Position numbers and translations under genes: made by a program
Origin: Lujinxingia vulgaris
GTDB taxonomy: Bacteria; Myxococcota_A; Bradymonadia; Bradymonadales; Bradymonadaceae
Assembly (NCBI RefSeq): GCF_007997005.1
Contig: NZ_VOSL01000056.1
Span: 1-41,562, forward strand
DNA length: 41,562 nt
Direction: 5' to 3'
Part shown: in pieces, positions 1-8,526 of the stretch
How the letters are laid out: each line of letters opens with the position of its first letter
Position numbering within the stretch: the stretch's first letter is position 1
The notes under the pieces: model-generated
Databases searched by the model: none
The model's input: the letters and a program-made list of their open reading frames with translations, nothing else
What the model was told of the DNA's origin: nothing

Positions 1-2
1 GC

Positions 3-713
3 ACCACCCGCCCTCGACCCTCGGCCGCACGTCCGGGCGCGCGGCCGGTCGGCCAGCCCCGTGTGGTCACGCGCCCCGGCACCTCGCGCACCACACGGAC
101 CCACGTGCGCACCCGTCACAACACGCGCCGCACCACCTCGGTGCGCTCCACCACCCACATCCACCACACCTCCACCAGCGACACGCGCGAACATTACAAT
201 GCGCCCGCTTCCCCGCGCTCCCCGTCGACCTCGCCGCTCGATGGCTACCTGACCCTGGGGCTGGGCATGGGCGGCTTCGACGCCAATCAGATCTCCGACA
301 GTGCGCTTCCCGGCAACGAGTTCAACATCGGCCTGGGCGTGCGCGGCGAGCTGCTGGGCTTTGAGCTGGGCTTCCATGCAGGTGGGTACACCTTTGATCC
401 CAACGTCTCCGGCACCGACATCGCCGTGATGGGACTCAGCGGCGATCTCAAGCTGCAGCCCTCGCTGGGCATCTTTGAGCCCTTTGTGATGGCCGGCCTG
501 GGCGGCTACCACTTCCAGGACGCCTTCCTTCAGGAGACGGCTGTGGGCGGCGCGGTGCGCCTGGGCGGCGGCCTCGATCTTCGCTTCAACAGCTTTGGCG
601 TCGGGCTGCGCTACCTCTACAACGTCTACGGGTTTGGCAACGATCTCTCCTTCTCCGAGGGGTTGAGCGCGCGCTCGGAGTCGCTGGGCCTCAACGCCTC
701 CTTCTACTTTTAA
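3..713 (+). CDS. Outer-membrane beta-barrel protein, C-terminal part (5' end outside window)
   Basis: The reading frame is open to the left edge, so the start lies upstream of the window and the GTG at 63 is only an internal codon. The visible N-terminal stretch is a low-complexity linker rich in Arg, Thr and His (about residues 1-65 of what is seen). After it comes a Gly-rich domain of alternating hydrophobic and polar residues typical of a small 8-strand beta-barrel: repeated strands such as GYLTLGLGMGGF, FEPFVMAGLGGYHF and SFGVGLRYLYNVYGF. The protein ends in NASFYF, a terminal aromatic residue as expected for BAM-inserted outer-membrane proteins. Function beyond an outer-membrane location cannot be read. 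The linker may be periplasmic or exposed. The gene is followed by a strong terminator, so it ends its transcript. Confidence 0.75.
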   Translation, partial: TTRPRPSAARPGARPVGQPRVVTRPGTSRTTRTHVRTRHNTRRTTSVRSTTHIHHTSTSDTREHYNAPASPRSPSTSPLDGYLTLGLGMGGFDANQISDSALPGNEFNIGLGVRGELLGFELGFHAGGYTFDPNVSGTDIAVMGLSGDLKLQPSLGIFEPFVMAGLGGYHFQDAFLQETAVGGAVRLGGGLDLRFNSFGVGLRYLYNVYGFGNDLSFSEGLSARSESLGLNASFYF

Positions 714-767
714 GCGACGCGAGGTCTGGACTCGCCAGGCCCTGGCCATCGCCCCCTCGTACATCGA

Positions 768-811
768 TCACCCCGCCCGGGCCGCAGGCCCCGGGCGGGG
801 TGAATCTTTTT
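768..811 (+). terminator. Rho-independent terminator
   Basis: A perfect 14-bp stem (768-781 with 790-803) around an 8-nt loop is followed by a T-rich tract. It sits 55 bp after the stop of the beta-barrel gene. Confidence 0.9.
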
Positions 812-1124
812 TCTCCTATCCCCCTGAAATTATTTGCTACCGCCGCCCGCTGGCTTACCATCGCCCCTGTTCAAGGTCGGTGTGCCTGACGCCTCCCTCA
901 ACCGGGGTCGCTGAGGTCGATTCACCCCACCTTGGGCGTTGCGCCCTGAAACAACCCTCTGATAGAACAGGGGCGCGGCTTCGCACCGTGGCGTGCGGAC
1001 CCGCGGTTGACGGTCGCTTATTACGTCTCGTAACGTAGGCGCACTCGTCGACCAAATCTCAGCCTGGTCCCCTATTTCACGCACTTCCCGCGCCTCGATT
1101 GCTGGTGATTGAGGAGAGGTCATC
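812..1124. other. Intergenic region upstream of the FHA gene
   Basis: About 310 bp with no convincing gene. The short minus-strand frames here have no family resemblance and no ribosome binding site. It holds a small hairpin (934-938 with 942-946), a candidate promoter at 1007-1036, and a good ribosome binding site (gaggagagg, 1111-1119) for the TTG start at 1125. Confidence 0.5.
1007..1036 (+). promoter_or_regulatory. Candidate sigma-70-type promoter of FHA-dnaB operon
   Basis: TTGACG (1007-1012), an 18-nt spacer and TAACGT (1031-1036). A 5-bp inverted repeat (ttacg tct cgtaa, 1021-1033) overlaps the -10. The implied leader is about 80 nt. This is pattern matching only. Confidence 0.35.
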
Positions 1125-2120
1125 TTGAATCGTTCCCAAACAGGCGGCTACGTCCTGAAGTTCATCTCTGGCAAGTACCAGGGCGGTGAATTTCCGCTCG
1201 AGCTGGACTCCGAGATCGAGATCGGCCGTGGCAGTGAGCTCGACATGGTCCTGGTCGAGGATATGGTCTCGCGTCGTCATGCCCGCATCACCAGCTATGG
1301 TGGCGAGCTGATGATCGAGGACTTCGGAAGCACCAACGGCACCTTCGTCAACGGTGAGAAGATCTCGAAGTCGCGCATCAAAGAGGGCGACCGCATCCTC
1401 ATCGGCACCAACATCATCAAGCTGGTCCACCGCGACAGCGGCGCCGACGACACCGGCCCCGAGATCGGTACCCCGATGGCCGGCGACGATCATCACTCCC
1501 CGACCGCCCCGCCGACCCAGCCCAACCGCACCATGGCCTCCCCGGCGGTCAACCGCACGATGGGCGGCACGCTGACCGGCTCGATCTCCGGGCTCATCGA
1601 AGAAGTGCCCCTCCCCGATCTTCTCCAGCTCTTCAGCACCAGCCGCAAATCCGGCGTGCTGGTGATCATGGGCGACGACATCGGCAAGATCTACCTGCGT
1701 CAGGGCCGCGTCTACTTTGCGACCATCAACGACGACCACGAGCTCGATCCCTACAAAGCCTTCTACCGGCTGATCGCCTGGCGCGAGGGCACCTTCTCGC
1801 TGGAGCAGCCCACGGACGAGAGCTTTGATAACGAGATCGACGAGTCCATCGAGTCGTTGATGATGGAGGGGATGCGCATCCTCGACGAGATCCAGAACCT
1901 GGGTCCGGATGTCCCCCAGATTCACGCGCGCTTGAGCATCCCCACCCCGCTGATCGCGCCCTTAAGCCAGCTCAGCCCCGAGCAGCTCGACACCTTCCAG
2001 CTGGTGCTCAATAACGGCTCGGTCTCCATGGTGCTCAACAAGAGCAGCCACGGCGATCTCGAGACGATGCAGGGGCTTCTGCACCTGATCCGCAACGACT
2101 ACGTGAGCACTGAAGGATGA
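1125..2120 (+). CDS. FHA domain plus PATAN/DUF4388 signalling protein
   Basis: 331 aa, TTG start chosen because a gaggagagg ribosome binding site lies 5 nt upstream. Residues about 10-100 form a forkhead-associated domain with the phosphothreonine-binding set GRGSELD, SRRHA and STNGTFVNG, so it should bind a phosphorylated partner made by Ser/Thr kinases. A Pro/Thr-rich linker follows. Residues about 150-235 match the PATAN/DUF4388 module (LTGSISGLIEEVPLPDLLQLF, then SGVLVI and GKIYLRQGRVYFA), common in Myxococcota and cyanobacterial signalling. The remaining approximately 95 residues resemble no domain I can name. No signal peptide or membrane segment, so cytoplasmic. Its stop codon overlaps the dnaB start (ATGA), so the two are translationally coupled, which suggests a link to replication control, though this is inference. 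Confidence 0.88.
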   Translation: MNRSQTGGYVLKFISGKYQGGEFPLELDSEIEIGRGSELDMVLVEDMVSRRHARITSYGGELMIEDFGSTNGTFVNGEKISKSRIKEGDRILIGTNIIKLVHRDSGADDTGPEIGTPMAGDDHHSPTAPPTQPNRTMASPAVNRTMGGTLTGSISGLIEEVPLPDLLQLFSTSRKSGVLVIMGDDIGKIYLRQGRVYFATINDDHELDPYKAFYRLIAWREGTFSLEQPTDESFDNEIDESIESLMMEGMRILDEIQNLGPDVPQIHARLSIPTPLIAPLSQLSPEQLDTFQLVLNNGSVSMVLNKSSHGDLETMQGLLHLIRNDYVSTEG

Positions 2121-3487
2121 GCCAGGCGCCCTTAAGGGTGCCTCCCCATAACGAGGACGCCGAGCGCAGCGTGCTCGGTGCGATTCTTCTCGACAATCGC
2201 GTCCTCGACGAGCTCTCCGGCACCCTCAAGCCGGAGGACTTCTACCGGGAGGCCCACCGACACATCTTCCGAGCGATGAGCGCGCTGCACGGCCGCTCCG
2301 AGCCGGTCGACGTGCTCACCCTGGCTGACTTCTTAAGCGCCGAAGACAACCTGGAAGCCGCCGGCGGTGCCACCTACCTGACGCGCCTCTCCGGCGAGGT
2401 CCCCTCGGCGGCGAATGTCGGGCAGTATTCGGCGATCGTGCGGCGTAAGTCCGCGTTGCGCCAGTTCATCGCCACCGCCGATGAGCTCGTCGGGGAGTGT
2501 TATAACGACGTCAACGACGTCGAGACCTTCATGGATGAGGCCGAACAGCGCCTCTTCTCCATCACCCAGAGCGGGCAGAAACGCGGCTACACCTCAATGC
2601 GCGAGGTCGTCAAAAGCGCGTTTGACCAGATCGAGAAGCTCTACCAGAAGAGCGAGACGATCACCGGCGTGCCCAGCGGCTTTATCGATCTCGATGAGAT
2701 CACCGCCGGCTGGCAGCCCTCCGACCTCATCATCGTCGCCGCACGCCCCGCCATGGGTAAGACGAGCTTTACGCTGAACATGACCGCGCATGCCGCGATC
2801 ATGCGCAAGGTCCCCGCGGTCTTCTTCAGCCTGGAGATGAGCAACGAGCAGCTCGCCATCCGTATGCTCTGCAGCGAGGCGCGCATCAACCAGTCCAACC
2901 TGCGCCGCGGCTCGATGACCGAGCAGGAGTGGGCGCGGCTTATCAAGGCCGCCGGCACCCTCTCGGAGTCCAAGATCTTTCTCGATGACACCCCGGGCCT
3001 CTCCATTATGGAGTTCCGCTCGAAGTGCCGCCGGCTCAAAGCCGAGCACGACATCGGCATGATCTTTGTCGACTACCTCCAGCTGATGACGGGCTCGCAG
3101 CGCAGCAAGTCGGCCTCCCGCGAGCAGGAGATCAGTGAGATCTCCCGCGGCCTCAAAGGCGTGGCCAAGGAGCTCAACGTCCCCATCATCGCGCTCGCCC
3201 AGCTCAACCGCGGCGTCGAGCAGCGCGCCGACAAACGCCCCATGATGAGCGACCTTCGTGAATCCGGGGCCATCGAGCAGGACGCCGACCTCATCGGGTT
3301 TATCTACCGCGATGAGGTCTACCACCCGGAGAGCGAAGCCAAAGGGCTGGCGGAGTTCATCATCGGCAAGCACCGTAACGGCTCGATCGGCACGGTGCAT
3401 ATGCGCTTCTTCGGGCCCTACACCCGCTTTGAGAACCTGGCGCCGGAAGACGCCGCGCGGGTGGCCTCGATGGCAGTCGCCGAGTAA
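2117..3487 (+). CDS. dnaB: Replicative DNA helicase DnaB
   Basis: 456 aa, normal length for DnaB and with no intein. The N-terminal domain starts PPHNEDAERSVLGAILLD (DnaB N-domain signature, primase and loader contact). The RecA-like C-terminal domain has Walker A in ARPAMGKTS (about residue 209-217), the H1a region FFSLEMSNEQL, Walker B/H3 in IFVDYLQLM (about 314-322), and the H4 segment SDLRESGAIEQDAD. It forms the hexameric 5'-3' helicase at the replication fork. The ATG lies within ATGA shared with the upstream FHA/PATAN gene, so translation is probably coupled. A strong terminator follows 53 bp after the stop. I saw nothing degenerate. Confidence 0.97.
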   Translation: MSQAPLRVPPHNEDAERSVLGAILLDNRVLDELSGTLKPEDFYREAHRHIFRAMSALHGRSEPVDVLTLADFLSAEDNLEAAGGATYLTRLSGEVPSAANVGQYSAIVRRKSALRQFIATADELVGECYNDVNDVETFMDEAEQRLFSITQSGQKRGYTSMREVVKSAFDQIEKLYQKSETITGVPSGFIDLDEITAGWQPSDLIIVAARPAMGKTSFTLNMTAHAAIMRKVPAVFFSLEMSNEQLAIRMLCSEARINQSNLRRGSMTEQEWARLIKAAGTLSESKIFLDDTPGLSIMEFRSKCRRLKAEHDIGMIFVDYLQLMTGSQRSKSASREQEISEISRGLKGVAKELNVPIIALAQLNRGVEQRADKRPMMSDLRESGAIEQDADLIGFIYRDEVYHPESEAKGLAEFIIGKHRNGSIGTVHMRFFGPYTRFENLAPEDAARVASMAVAE

Positions 3488-3540
3488 CTCCGCAGACCCG
3501 CCGCGCCCGGCCGGCGCCGTGCGTTGAACCGAGCAACACA

Positions 3541-3579
3541 AACCCGCCCCCTCGCTTTGCGAGGGGGCGGGTTTTATTT
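3541..3579 (+). terminator. Rho-independent terminator after dnaB
   Basis: Perfect 15-bp stem (3541-3555 with 3559-3573), 3-nt loop, then T-rich tail. The other strand also has a T-rich stretch after the stem, so it may also stop the convergent amidase transcript. Confidence 0.92.
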
Positions 3580-3660
3580 CCGCAACGTTTTCAGGGGCTT
3601 AGCACACCCAAAACGGGCAGGATGGCGGGGAGGTCGCCTCACTCCCCACTCCGATAGACC

Positions 3661-6066
3661 TTAAGCCTCAGCGCGACGCCGGGAGGCAAGCATCCACCCC
3701 AGCAGCAGCAGGAGCGCCGCCGCCGGCGCTCCACCGCCCTGCTGCCCGGTGGTCGCGCAACCCGAGGCGGTGCGCACGCCGGGCTGCTCCCCATCGTTGG
3801 CGCCGAGCCCCGGGGTGCGGCCCCCCTGATCGCTGTCGCGATCGGGGCCGCCCACGCCGGGCTGCGCATCGTCGTCGGCCAGCAACGCCACCGCCGCCTG
3901 ATCGATCACCGGACCAAACTCGGTGGTCGTCGTGCCCGCCGCGCGGTTTTGCAGGTAGATGTGGTCCATATCATACCAGCCGCTCTCATCTTCGGTCGGC
4001 GCGCCCTCGGCCAGCGGCGCGATGCGCAGCGCGTTGATCTGCCCCGACCACTGAGGGTGCTCGCTTAGATTCACGATCAGATCGTGGTACTCGCCATCAC
4101 CCGGCGCCTCAAAGCGCACGCTTCGCTCCTCGGAAAACGCCTCACCATCGCGTGCCCAGTACACGGCTTTGATGTGATCGCCATCATGCGAGCGCGCCCG
4201 CAGCACCAGCTCCGGGAAGGCATCGGCGTCGATCGCTGTCCATGCCGGTGAGCTCACCGTGGCGCCCTCGCCGACCAGATGAAGCGCGAGCAGACCGTGG
4301 GAGGTGTTCAGGCGGAAATCATCAAAAGCGTCGGTGCCCTGGGCCGTCCAGCCCTCCACATCGGGCCCTTCGGGCCCTTCAAAGAACCAGGCGTCGGTGG
4401 CGAAGATATCCAGCCCGGCGTGTGCGCGCAGCGTGGTGCCGGTGCGGTTCACAGAAGGCGTAGAACCAAAGGCGCTCTGCGCGTACACGTCGTCAATATG
4501 CGTCACGAAGGCGCGCACGCCCCCAAAAGGCGCCATCGCAAAGCTGTACGCATCGGCCCGAAGCGTCACCACCACCCGCTTCGACTCCCCGGCCGAGAAC
4601 GCGTTCATCACAAGCTCACCCGAGCTCCCCATCTGCGCAGGATCCGGGTTGCTCTCAACCTCCATCGCGTCGTTGGTGCTCCAGCTGCTCTGGTCGAGCG
4701 CGGGGTGGTCCGACTCAATCGTGTAGCTCAACGGCGTCAGGCCCAGCTCATCAAAGGCGTAGCCCAGACGCACCCCGCGGATCACCGACGAGGAGGCGTT
4801 CTTCAGCATGATCTCCGCGGTAAGCTCAGCTCCGGGCAGCACATCGGCCACCCCCTCGCTGGAGCCCTGGTCGACCATCGCGTCGCCGCCTTTGAGCGTC
4901 ACGTCCAGCGCCACCTCATAGGTCTGCGGCGCGGGCGGGTCGATCAGATCGCGGGTCTTTTGCAAGAGCGTATTCAGGCTGCTGATCATGTTGCCACCCG
5001 GGCAGCTCGTGCTCTGCCCCGGCCACTCACGGTGGCCTTTGACGGCGGTGCGCGTCATCGGCACCCCGTGGGTCTCATGCACCCACTGGAGCATGCGCGC
5101 GCCGGCGTTGAGCTGGGTCTGGCTGGGGGTCTGCGTGGTGAAGTCGGCGATAAAGCTGATGCCCACATTGCCGGAGTTCTGGTTGCCCACGTGCGCGCCG
5201 GGGCGATCCGAGCGCGAGCGCCCCTGGTAGATGTTGCCGGCCTGGCTGACGATGAAGTGGTAACCGATGTCGCACCAGCCGCGGGTGTTGACGTGGTAGC
5301 TCTGCATCTGGCGCACCCGCGCGGCCGCGTCGGCGCCGTCATTGGATGGCGAGTAGGTGTGGTGGATGCTCGCGCGGTAGGGCGCGACCACGCTGCCGCA
5401 AATCTTGCCCGGGTTGATCGCGCCCCACTCCGAGCGGGGGATCACCAGGCTGCGCGGCGCCACCGAGGCCTGCCGACGCGTGCCGATGGGACCGCCATCA
5501 CCCACCTCCGGCGGTAGCGGCCGCTCCCGGCGCTGAATCTGCTCGGGGGCGACGACCTCTTCAAAAAACTCGATCTCGGCAAAGGTGATGCCCTCAAAGC
5601 CGCGCAGCTCCATCACATGCGTCGGCGCACTGAGGCGCACCCGGGCGTTAAACATGCGCCCTTCGTTCCAGTAGACCTCCACCGGCTCCCACTTCGAGAA
5701 GCTGCCGTCGGCGCGGGCCACGCGATACTCCATGCCCGCCAGGCTGTCGGCGTCCATCATCCAGCCGACCTGCTGAAACGCGTCGGGGTACTCCAGGCGC
5801 GCCAGGTTAGCGTCTTCGTCAAAGAGCTCGGCAACAGCCTCTGGCGAGGCCAGCACCACCGAGGCATGGTGGCGGTGGTCGGCGTGGTCGCCGTCGAGCA
5901 GCTCGCGCCCGTCGGCGGGCAGGCTCGCGCGCTCATCGAGCGCGCCCTCTCCCAGAGCCCCACGCTCGCTGGACACCTCCGGCTCTCCCTCACCGGCGCA
6001 GGCGCCCGCACCCAGCATCATCGCACACGCCCACATCACCCAGTTCATTCTGGCCCGATTCAACAT
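3661..6066 (-). CDS. Secreted N-acetylmuramoyl-L-alanine amidase (PGRP/Amidase_2) with MYXO-CTERM-like tail
   Basis: 801 aa from the ATG at 6066, which has gagg 6 nt upstream; the open frame runs further up to 6192. The N-terminus is a signal sequence ending in LGAGAC, a possible lipobox. After an acidic His/Asp-rich segment and a domain of unknown type, residues about 190-385 form a type-2 amidase/peptidoglycan-recognition domain. The expected zinc ligands are visible: His in ASIHHTYS (about 232), His in VKGHREW (about 345) and Cys in TSCPGG (about 355). It should cleave the amide between MurNAc and L-Ala outside the inner membrane. A CARDB-like/carbohydrate-binding-like region (about 400-720) follows. 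The last 34 residues are Gly-Cys, a Gly/Ala/Leu membrane segment (AAALLLLLGWMLA) and SRRRAEA, the arrangement of MYXO-CTERM sorting signals. Having both an N-terminal Cys and this tail is odd. Monocistronic; divergent from the lipoprotein at 6501. Confidence 0.88.
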   Translation of the reverse strand: MLNRARMNWVMWACAMMLGAGACAGEGEPEVSSERGALGEGALDERASLPADGRELLDGDHADHRHHASVVLASPEAVAELFDEDANLARLEYPDAFQQVGWMMDADSLAGMEYRVARADGSFSKWEPVEVYWNEGRMFNARVRLSAPTHVMELRGFEGITFAEIEFFEEVVAPEQIQRRERPLPPEVGDGGPIGTRRQASVAPRSLVIPRSEWGAINPGKICGSVVAPYRASIHHTYSPSNDGADAAARVRQMQSYHVNTRGWCDIGYHFIVSQAGNIYQGRSRSDRPGAHVGNQNSGNVGISFIADFTTQTPSQTQLNAGARMLQWVHETHGVPMTRTAVKGHREWPGQSTSCPGGNMISSLNTLLQKTRDLIDPPAPQTYEVALDVTLKGGDAMVDQGSSEGVADVLPGAELTAEIMLKNASSSVIRGVRLGYAFDELGLTPLSYTIESDHPALDQSSWSTNDAMEVESNPDPAQMGSSGELVMNAFSAGESKRVVVTLRADAYSFAMAPFGGVRAFVTHIDDVYAQSAFGSTPSVNRTGTTLRAHAGLDIFATDAWFFEGPEGPDVEGWTAQGTDAFDDFRLNTSHGLLALHLVGEGATVSSPAWTAIDADAFPELVLRARSHDGDHIKAVYWARDGEAFSEERSVRFEAPGDGEYHDLIVNLSEHPQWSGQINALRIAPLAEGAPTEDESGWYDMDHIYLQNRAAGTTTTEFGPVIDQAAVALLADDDAQPGVGGPDRDSDQGGRTPGLGANDGEQPGVRTASGCATTGQQGGGAPAAALLLLLGWMLASRRRAEA

Positions 6067-6317
6067 GCAGTGCCTCATCGCATAAAAACTATCGCAGGAT
6101 TGCCGCGCCCGAAGTATGGCCTCAGAGAGCCCGTGTGGCCAGCAATACTCGCCAATGGACGGAGAAACGCGCTTCATGTGCCGCCCTCGCACTACAAGTT
6201 TCGGGCCACCCTGGCCGGCGACTCCGCTTGAGTTCGACGATCCTCAGTGAGCGTGCGCTTATTTCACCCGATCCTCTCGTTGGCTCGGCCCCCTTAACGC
6301 CAGATCCTCGCACGCTG

Positions 6318-6346
6318 ATGTAGGACAATGTAGGAACATGAGGCAC
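6318..6346. repeat. Tandem 10-bp direct repeats, possible operator
   Basis: ATGTAGGACA then ATGTAGGAAC then a partial ATG-AGGCAC, each 10 bp apart, about one helical turn. The position between two divergent genes suggests a protein-binding site, but no regulator is identified. Confidence 0.45.
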
Positions 6347-6410
6347 ACAGACCCACCCTGTGCGACATTATGGCACAGCTAACGCGACGCCTGATCCCCT
6401 GCCCCGGTCA

Positions 6411-6439
6411 TTGATTCGACCGCCCAAACTCGCTATCAC
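6411..6439 (+). promoter_or_regulatory. Candidate sigma-70-type promoter
   Basis: TTGATT (6411-6416), 17-nt spacer, TATCAC (6434-6439). The expected start point would give a leader of about 55 nt to the ATG at 6501. Confidence 0.4.
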
Positions 6440-6500
6440 CAACAGGTCTGACGGCCGCCTCTCGGCTTCCCCTCGAACCATCTCCTCTGGAGCACCACCG

Positions 6501-8504
6501 ATGACTTTTTTTCAAGGCCGCGCCCTCGGGACTCTGGCGCTTGTCGGCGCCCTCTGCGCCTCTCCCCTGGCCTGCTCCGGCGACGATCAGCCCGCCGAGA
6601 CCACCGAGCGCTCACTGAGCATCACCTCCCCCACCGAGGGTGAACTCGTCTCGACAAGTAACGTGCGCGTGCGCGGCACCGCCGAGAACATCGACCAGAT
6701 TGACGTCAACGGGGAGCCCGTCGACGTCACCGGCGGCAGCTGGGAGGTGCTCCTGCCCTTCGCCGAAGGTGAGGCCAACGTGACGGTGCGCGGCGACGGT
6801 CGGGAGGATCAGGTCGATTTTGTCGTCGACTCCCTGGCCCCGCAGCTCACCTTAAGCAGCCCCCAGCGCGCCGCGGTGCTCGACGCCACTACCGCCACCT
6901 CGGTGACGGTCAGCGGCAACGTCGTGGAGGAAGGCACCGGGCTCTTCCTGGTCAAAGTTGGCGAGCAGATCATCGACGTCGATGAGGAGGGCGCCTTCAG
7001 CTACGAGCTGGCGCTCAACCCGGGTCTCAACGTGGTCACCGTGACCGCGATTGACCGCGCCGGCAACGAGAGCGCCACGCGCCGCGGCGTCAACTTCGGG
7101 CCCCTCGGCGAGCCCGACTCGCCGATCGAGGACGCCCTACGCGTGGAGGTCAGCCGCACCGGCTTTGAGCGCATCAGCGAGGTGGTTGAGGCCTTTGTGA
7201 CCCCCGAGCGCATCATGGCCTTTGTGGCCGAGGCCGAGCTCCCCGAGAACTTTGAGATCACCGGCGTCGCCTTTGAGAACCTCGACCTGGCGATCACCCC
7301 CCAGGATGGCTACCTCGACATCGCCATGCAGGTCGACGCGCTGCGCCTCGACGGCATCTTCTCGATCAACGGCGACGAGCCCATCGAGGGCTACGTGGCG
7401 ATCGCCACCGTCGGCGTCAACCTGCAAATCGAGCTCTCCCCGCGCGAAGACAACAGCCTGGAGCTGCGCATCCTCGACTCCGAGCTTGTGCTCGAGAACA
7501 GCGACATCACCAGCAACCTCATCGAAGACAACGACACCCTGCGCAACATCGTCGGAAACCTCCTCCAGGTGGCCTTTGCGGAGTTTGTGGGCAACCTCAT
7601 CGTGGAGAGCCTCTACGACCCGGCGCTCCTCACCCAGAACTTTGAGTTTCTGGGGCGCAGCGTGGAGCTGACCCTGGGCTTTGAGGCGTTGCTCATCACG
7701 CCGCAGGGCATGCTGGTCGATGTCTCGATGGTCTTCCCCACCGAGGCCCACCCCGACGTGGAGGATGTGGCCGGGGTGCTGGTCCGCGAGCTCGGCCCGA
7801 CGGGCGGCTCCAACCTGGCCAGCCCCCTGCGCATGCACACCAACAACACCGCCCTCGATCGCGCGCTGCACGGCGTCTGGCGCAGCGGCCTCTTCCACCA
7901 GGTGATCGGCGGCGACGACCTGGGCGCCGTCGCCCTGCCCTTCGATCTGACGGTCGACGGGCTGGCCGCGCTGCTCGCCGACCAGCGCATCCGCGATCTG
8001 GCCGCGCCGGGCACCCCGGTGGGGCTGGGCCTGCGCCCGCTGCTGCCCCCGGTGGCCGAGCTCGTCGACACCGACGAAGAAACCGGCGGCGCGATCGAAG
8101 TGGGCATGGGCGACTTCATCATCGACATCTTCTTGCTGCATGCCGACCAGCCCCGCGAGCTCGTGGTGAGCATCGCCCTCTTCATCAACCTCGACGTGGT
8201 GCCCACGGTCGAGGCCGACACGCTCAAGTTCGACCTGGATATTGAGGCCAAGGGTGACCTGGCCAACTCCCCCCTGCTCGATCTCGATGCGGCGCGTGTC
8301 ACCGGGCTTGTCACCGAGCTCATTGAGCTCATCCCCTCTCTGGCCGCCTCCAACCTCAGCGTGCAGGGGGGCGCGGAGCTCGAATGGGCGCGCATCGGCG
8401 ATCCCCAGATCGATGTGCACGGCCAGCAGGCCGACCGCCTGGCGGTCGGCCTCAACCTGGAAGCCGCCTCCGACCTCGACGAGCAGGTCGAGGCCGGCGA
8501 ATAA
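6501..8504 (+). CDS. Lipoprotein with two Ig-like domains and a BPI/TULIP-like lipid-binding region
   Basis: 667 aa from the ATG at 6501, preceded by ctggag 8 nt upstream. A signal peptide ends at Cys25 (SPLAC), so it is probably a lipoprotein. Residues about 33-200 form two Ig-like beta domains (LSITSPTEGELV, then LTLSSPQRAAVLD). From about residue 210 the pattern resembles bactericidal/permeability-increasing protein: VEVSRTGFERISEVVEAFV as an opening strand-helix, FENLDLAITPQDGYLDIAMQVDALRLDGIFSI as antiparallel strands, a central linker, and a second lobe (VSIALFINLDVVPTVE, then a helix VTELIELIPSLAASNL). TULIP proteins bind lipid in a hydrophobic groove, so this may carry lipid in the envelope. 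The fold call comes from pattern similarity alone. It is alone on its strand, convergent with metH. Confidence 0.72.
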   Translation: MTFFQGRALGTLALVGALCASPLACSGDDQPAETTERSLSITSPTEGELVSTSNVRVRGTAENIDQIDVNGEPVDVTGGSWEVLLPFAEGEANVTVRGDGREDQVDFVVDSLAPQLTLSSPQRAAVLDATTATSVTVSGNVVEEGTGLFLVKVGEQIIDVDEEGAFSYELALNPGLNVVTVTAIDRAGNESATRRGVNFGPLGEPDSPIEDALRVEVSRTGFERISEVVEAFVTPERIMAFVAEAELPENFEITGVAFENLDLAITPQDGYLDIAMQVDALRLDGIFSINGDEPIEGYVAIATVGVNLQIELSPREDNSLELRILDSELVLENSDITSNLIEDNDTLRNIVGNLLQVAFAEFVGNLIVESLYDPALLTQNFEFLGRSVELTLGFEALLITPQGMLVDVSMVFPTEAHPDVEDVAGVLVRELGPTGGSNLASPLRMHTNNTALDRALHGVWRSGLFHQVIGGDDLGAVALPFDLTVDGLAALLADQRIRDLAAPGTPVGLGLRPLLPPVAELVDTDEETGGAIEVGMGDFIIDIFLLHADQPRELVVSIALFINLDVVPTVEADTLKFDLDIEAKGDLANSPLLDLDAARVTGLVTELIELIPSLAASNLSVQGGAELEWARIGDPQIDVHGQQADRLAVGLNLEAASDLDEQVEAGE

Positions 8505-8521
8505 CCCGGCAGCTACCGGGT
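8504..8521. terminator. Hairpin between convergent genes, possible terminator
   Basis: A 6-bp stem (8504-8509 with 8516-8521) fills most of the 22-bp gap between the convergent lipoprotein and metH stops. There is no T-tract on either strand, so termination here is uncertain. Confidence 0.35.
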
Positions 8522-8526
8522 CGGCC

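Larger units (their letters stand above)
6067..6500. other. Divergent intergenic region
   Basis: 434 bp between the divergent amidase and lipoprotein starts. No gene is supported. It contains a 10-bp direct repeat cluster (6318-6346), short CACAG/CTGTG inverted motifs at about 6346-6380, and a candidate promoter for the plus-strand gene (6411-6439). Confidence 0.5.

Noticed and set aside
63..713. GTG 63 as the real start of the first gene
   Set aside because: The frame is open to the left edge and begins in a low-complexity linker with no signal peptide, so the start is upstream.
4279..5517. 412-aa plus-strand frame in the amidase gene
   Set aside because: Antisense to the PGRP domain, which is clearly coded on the minus strand.
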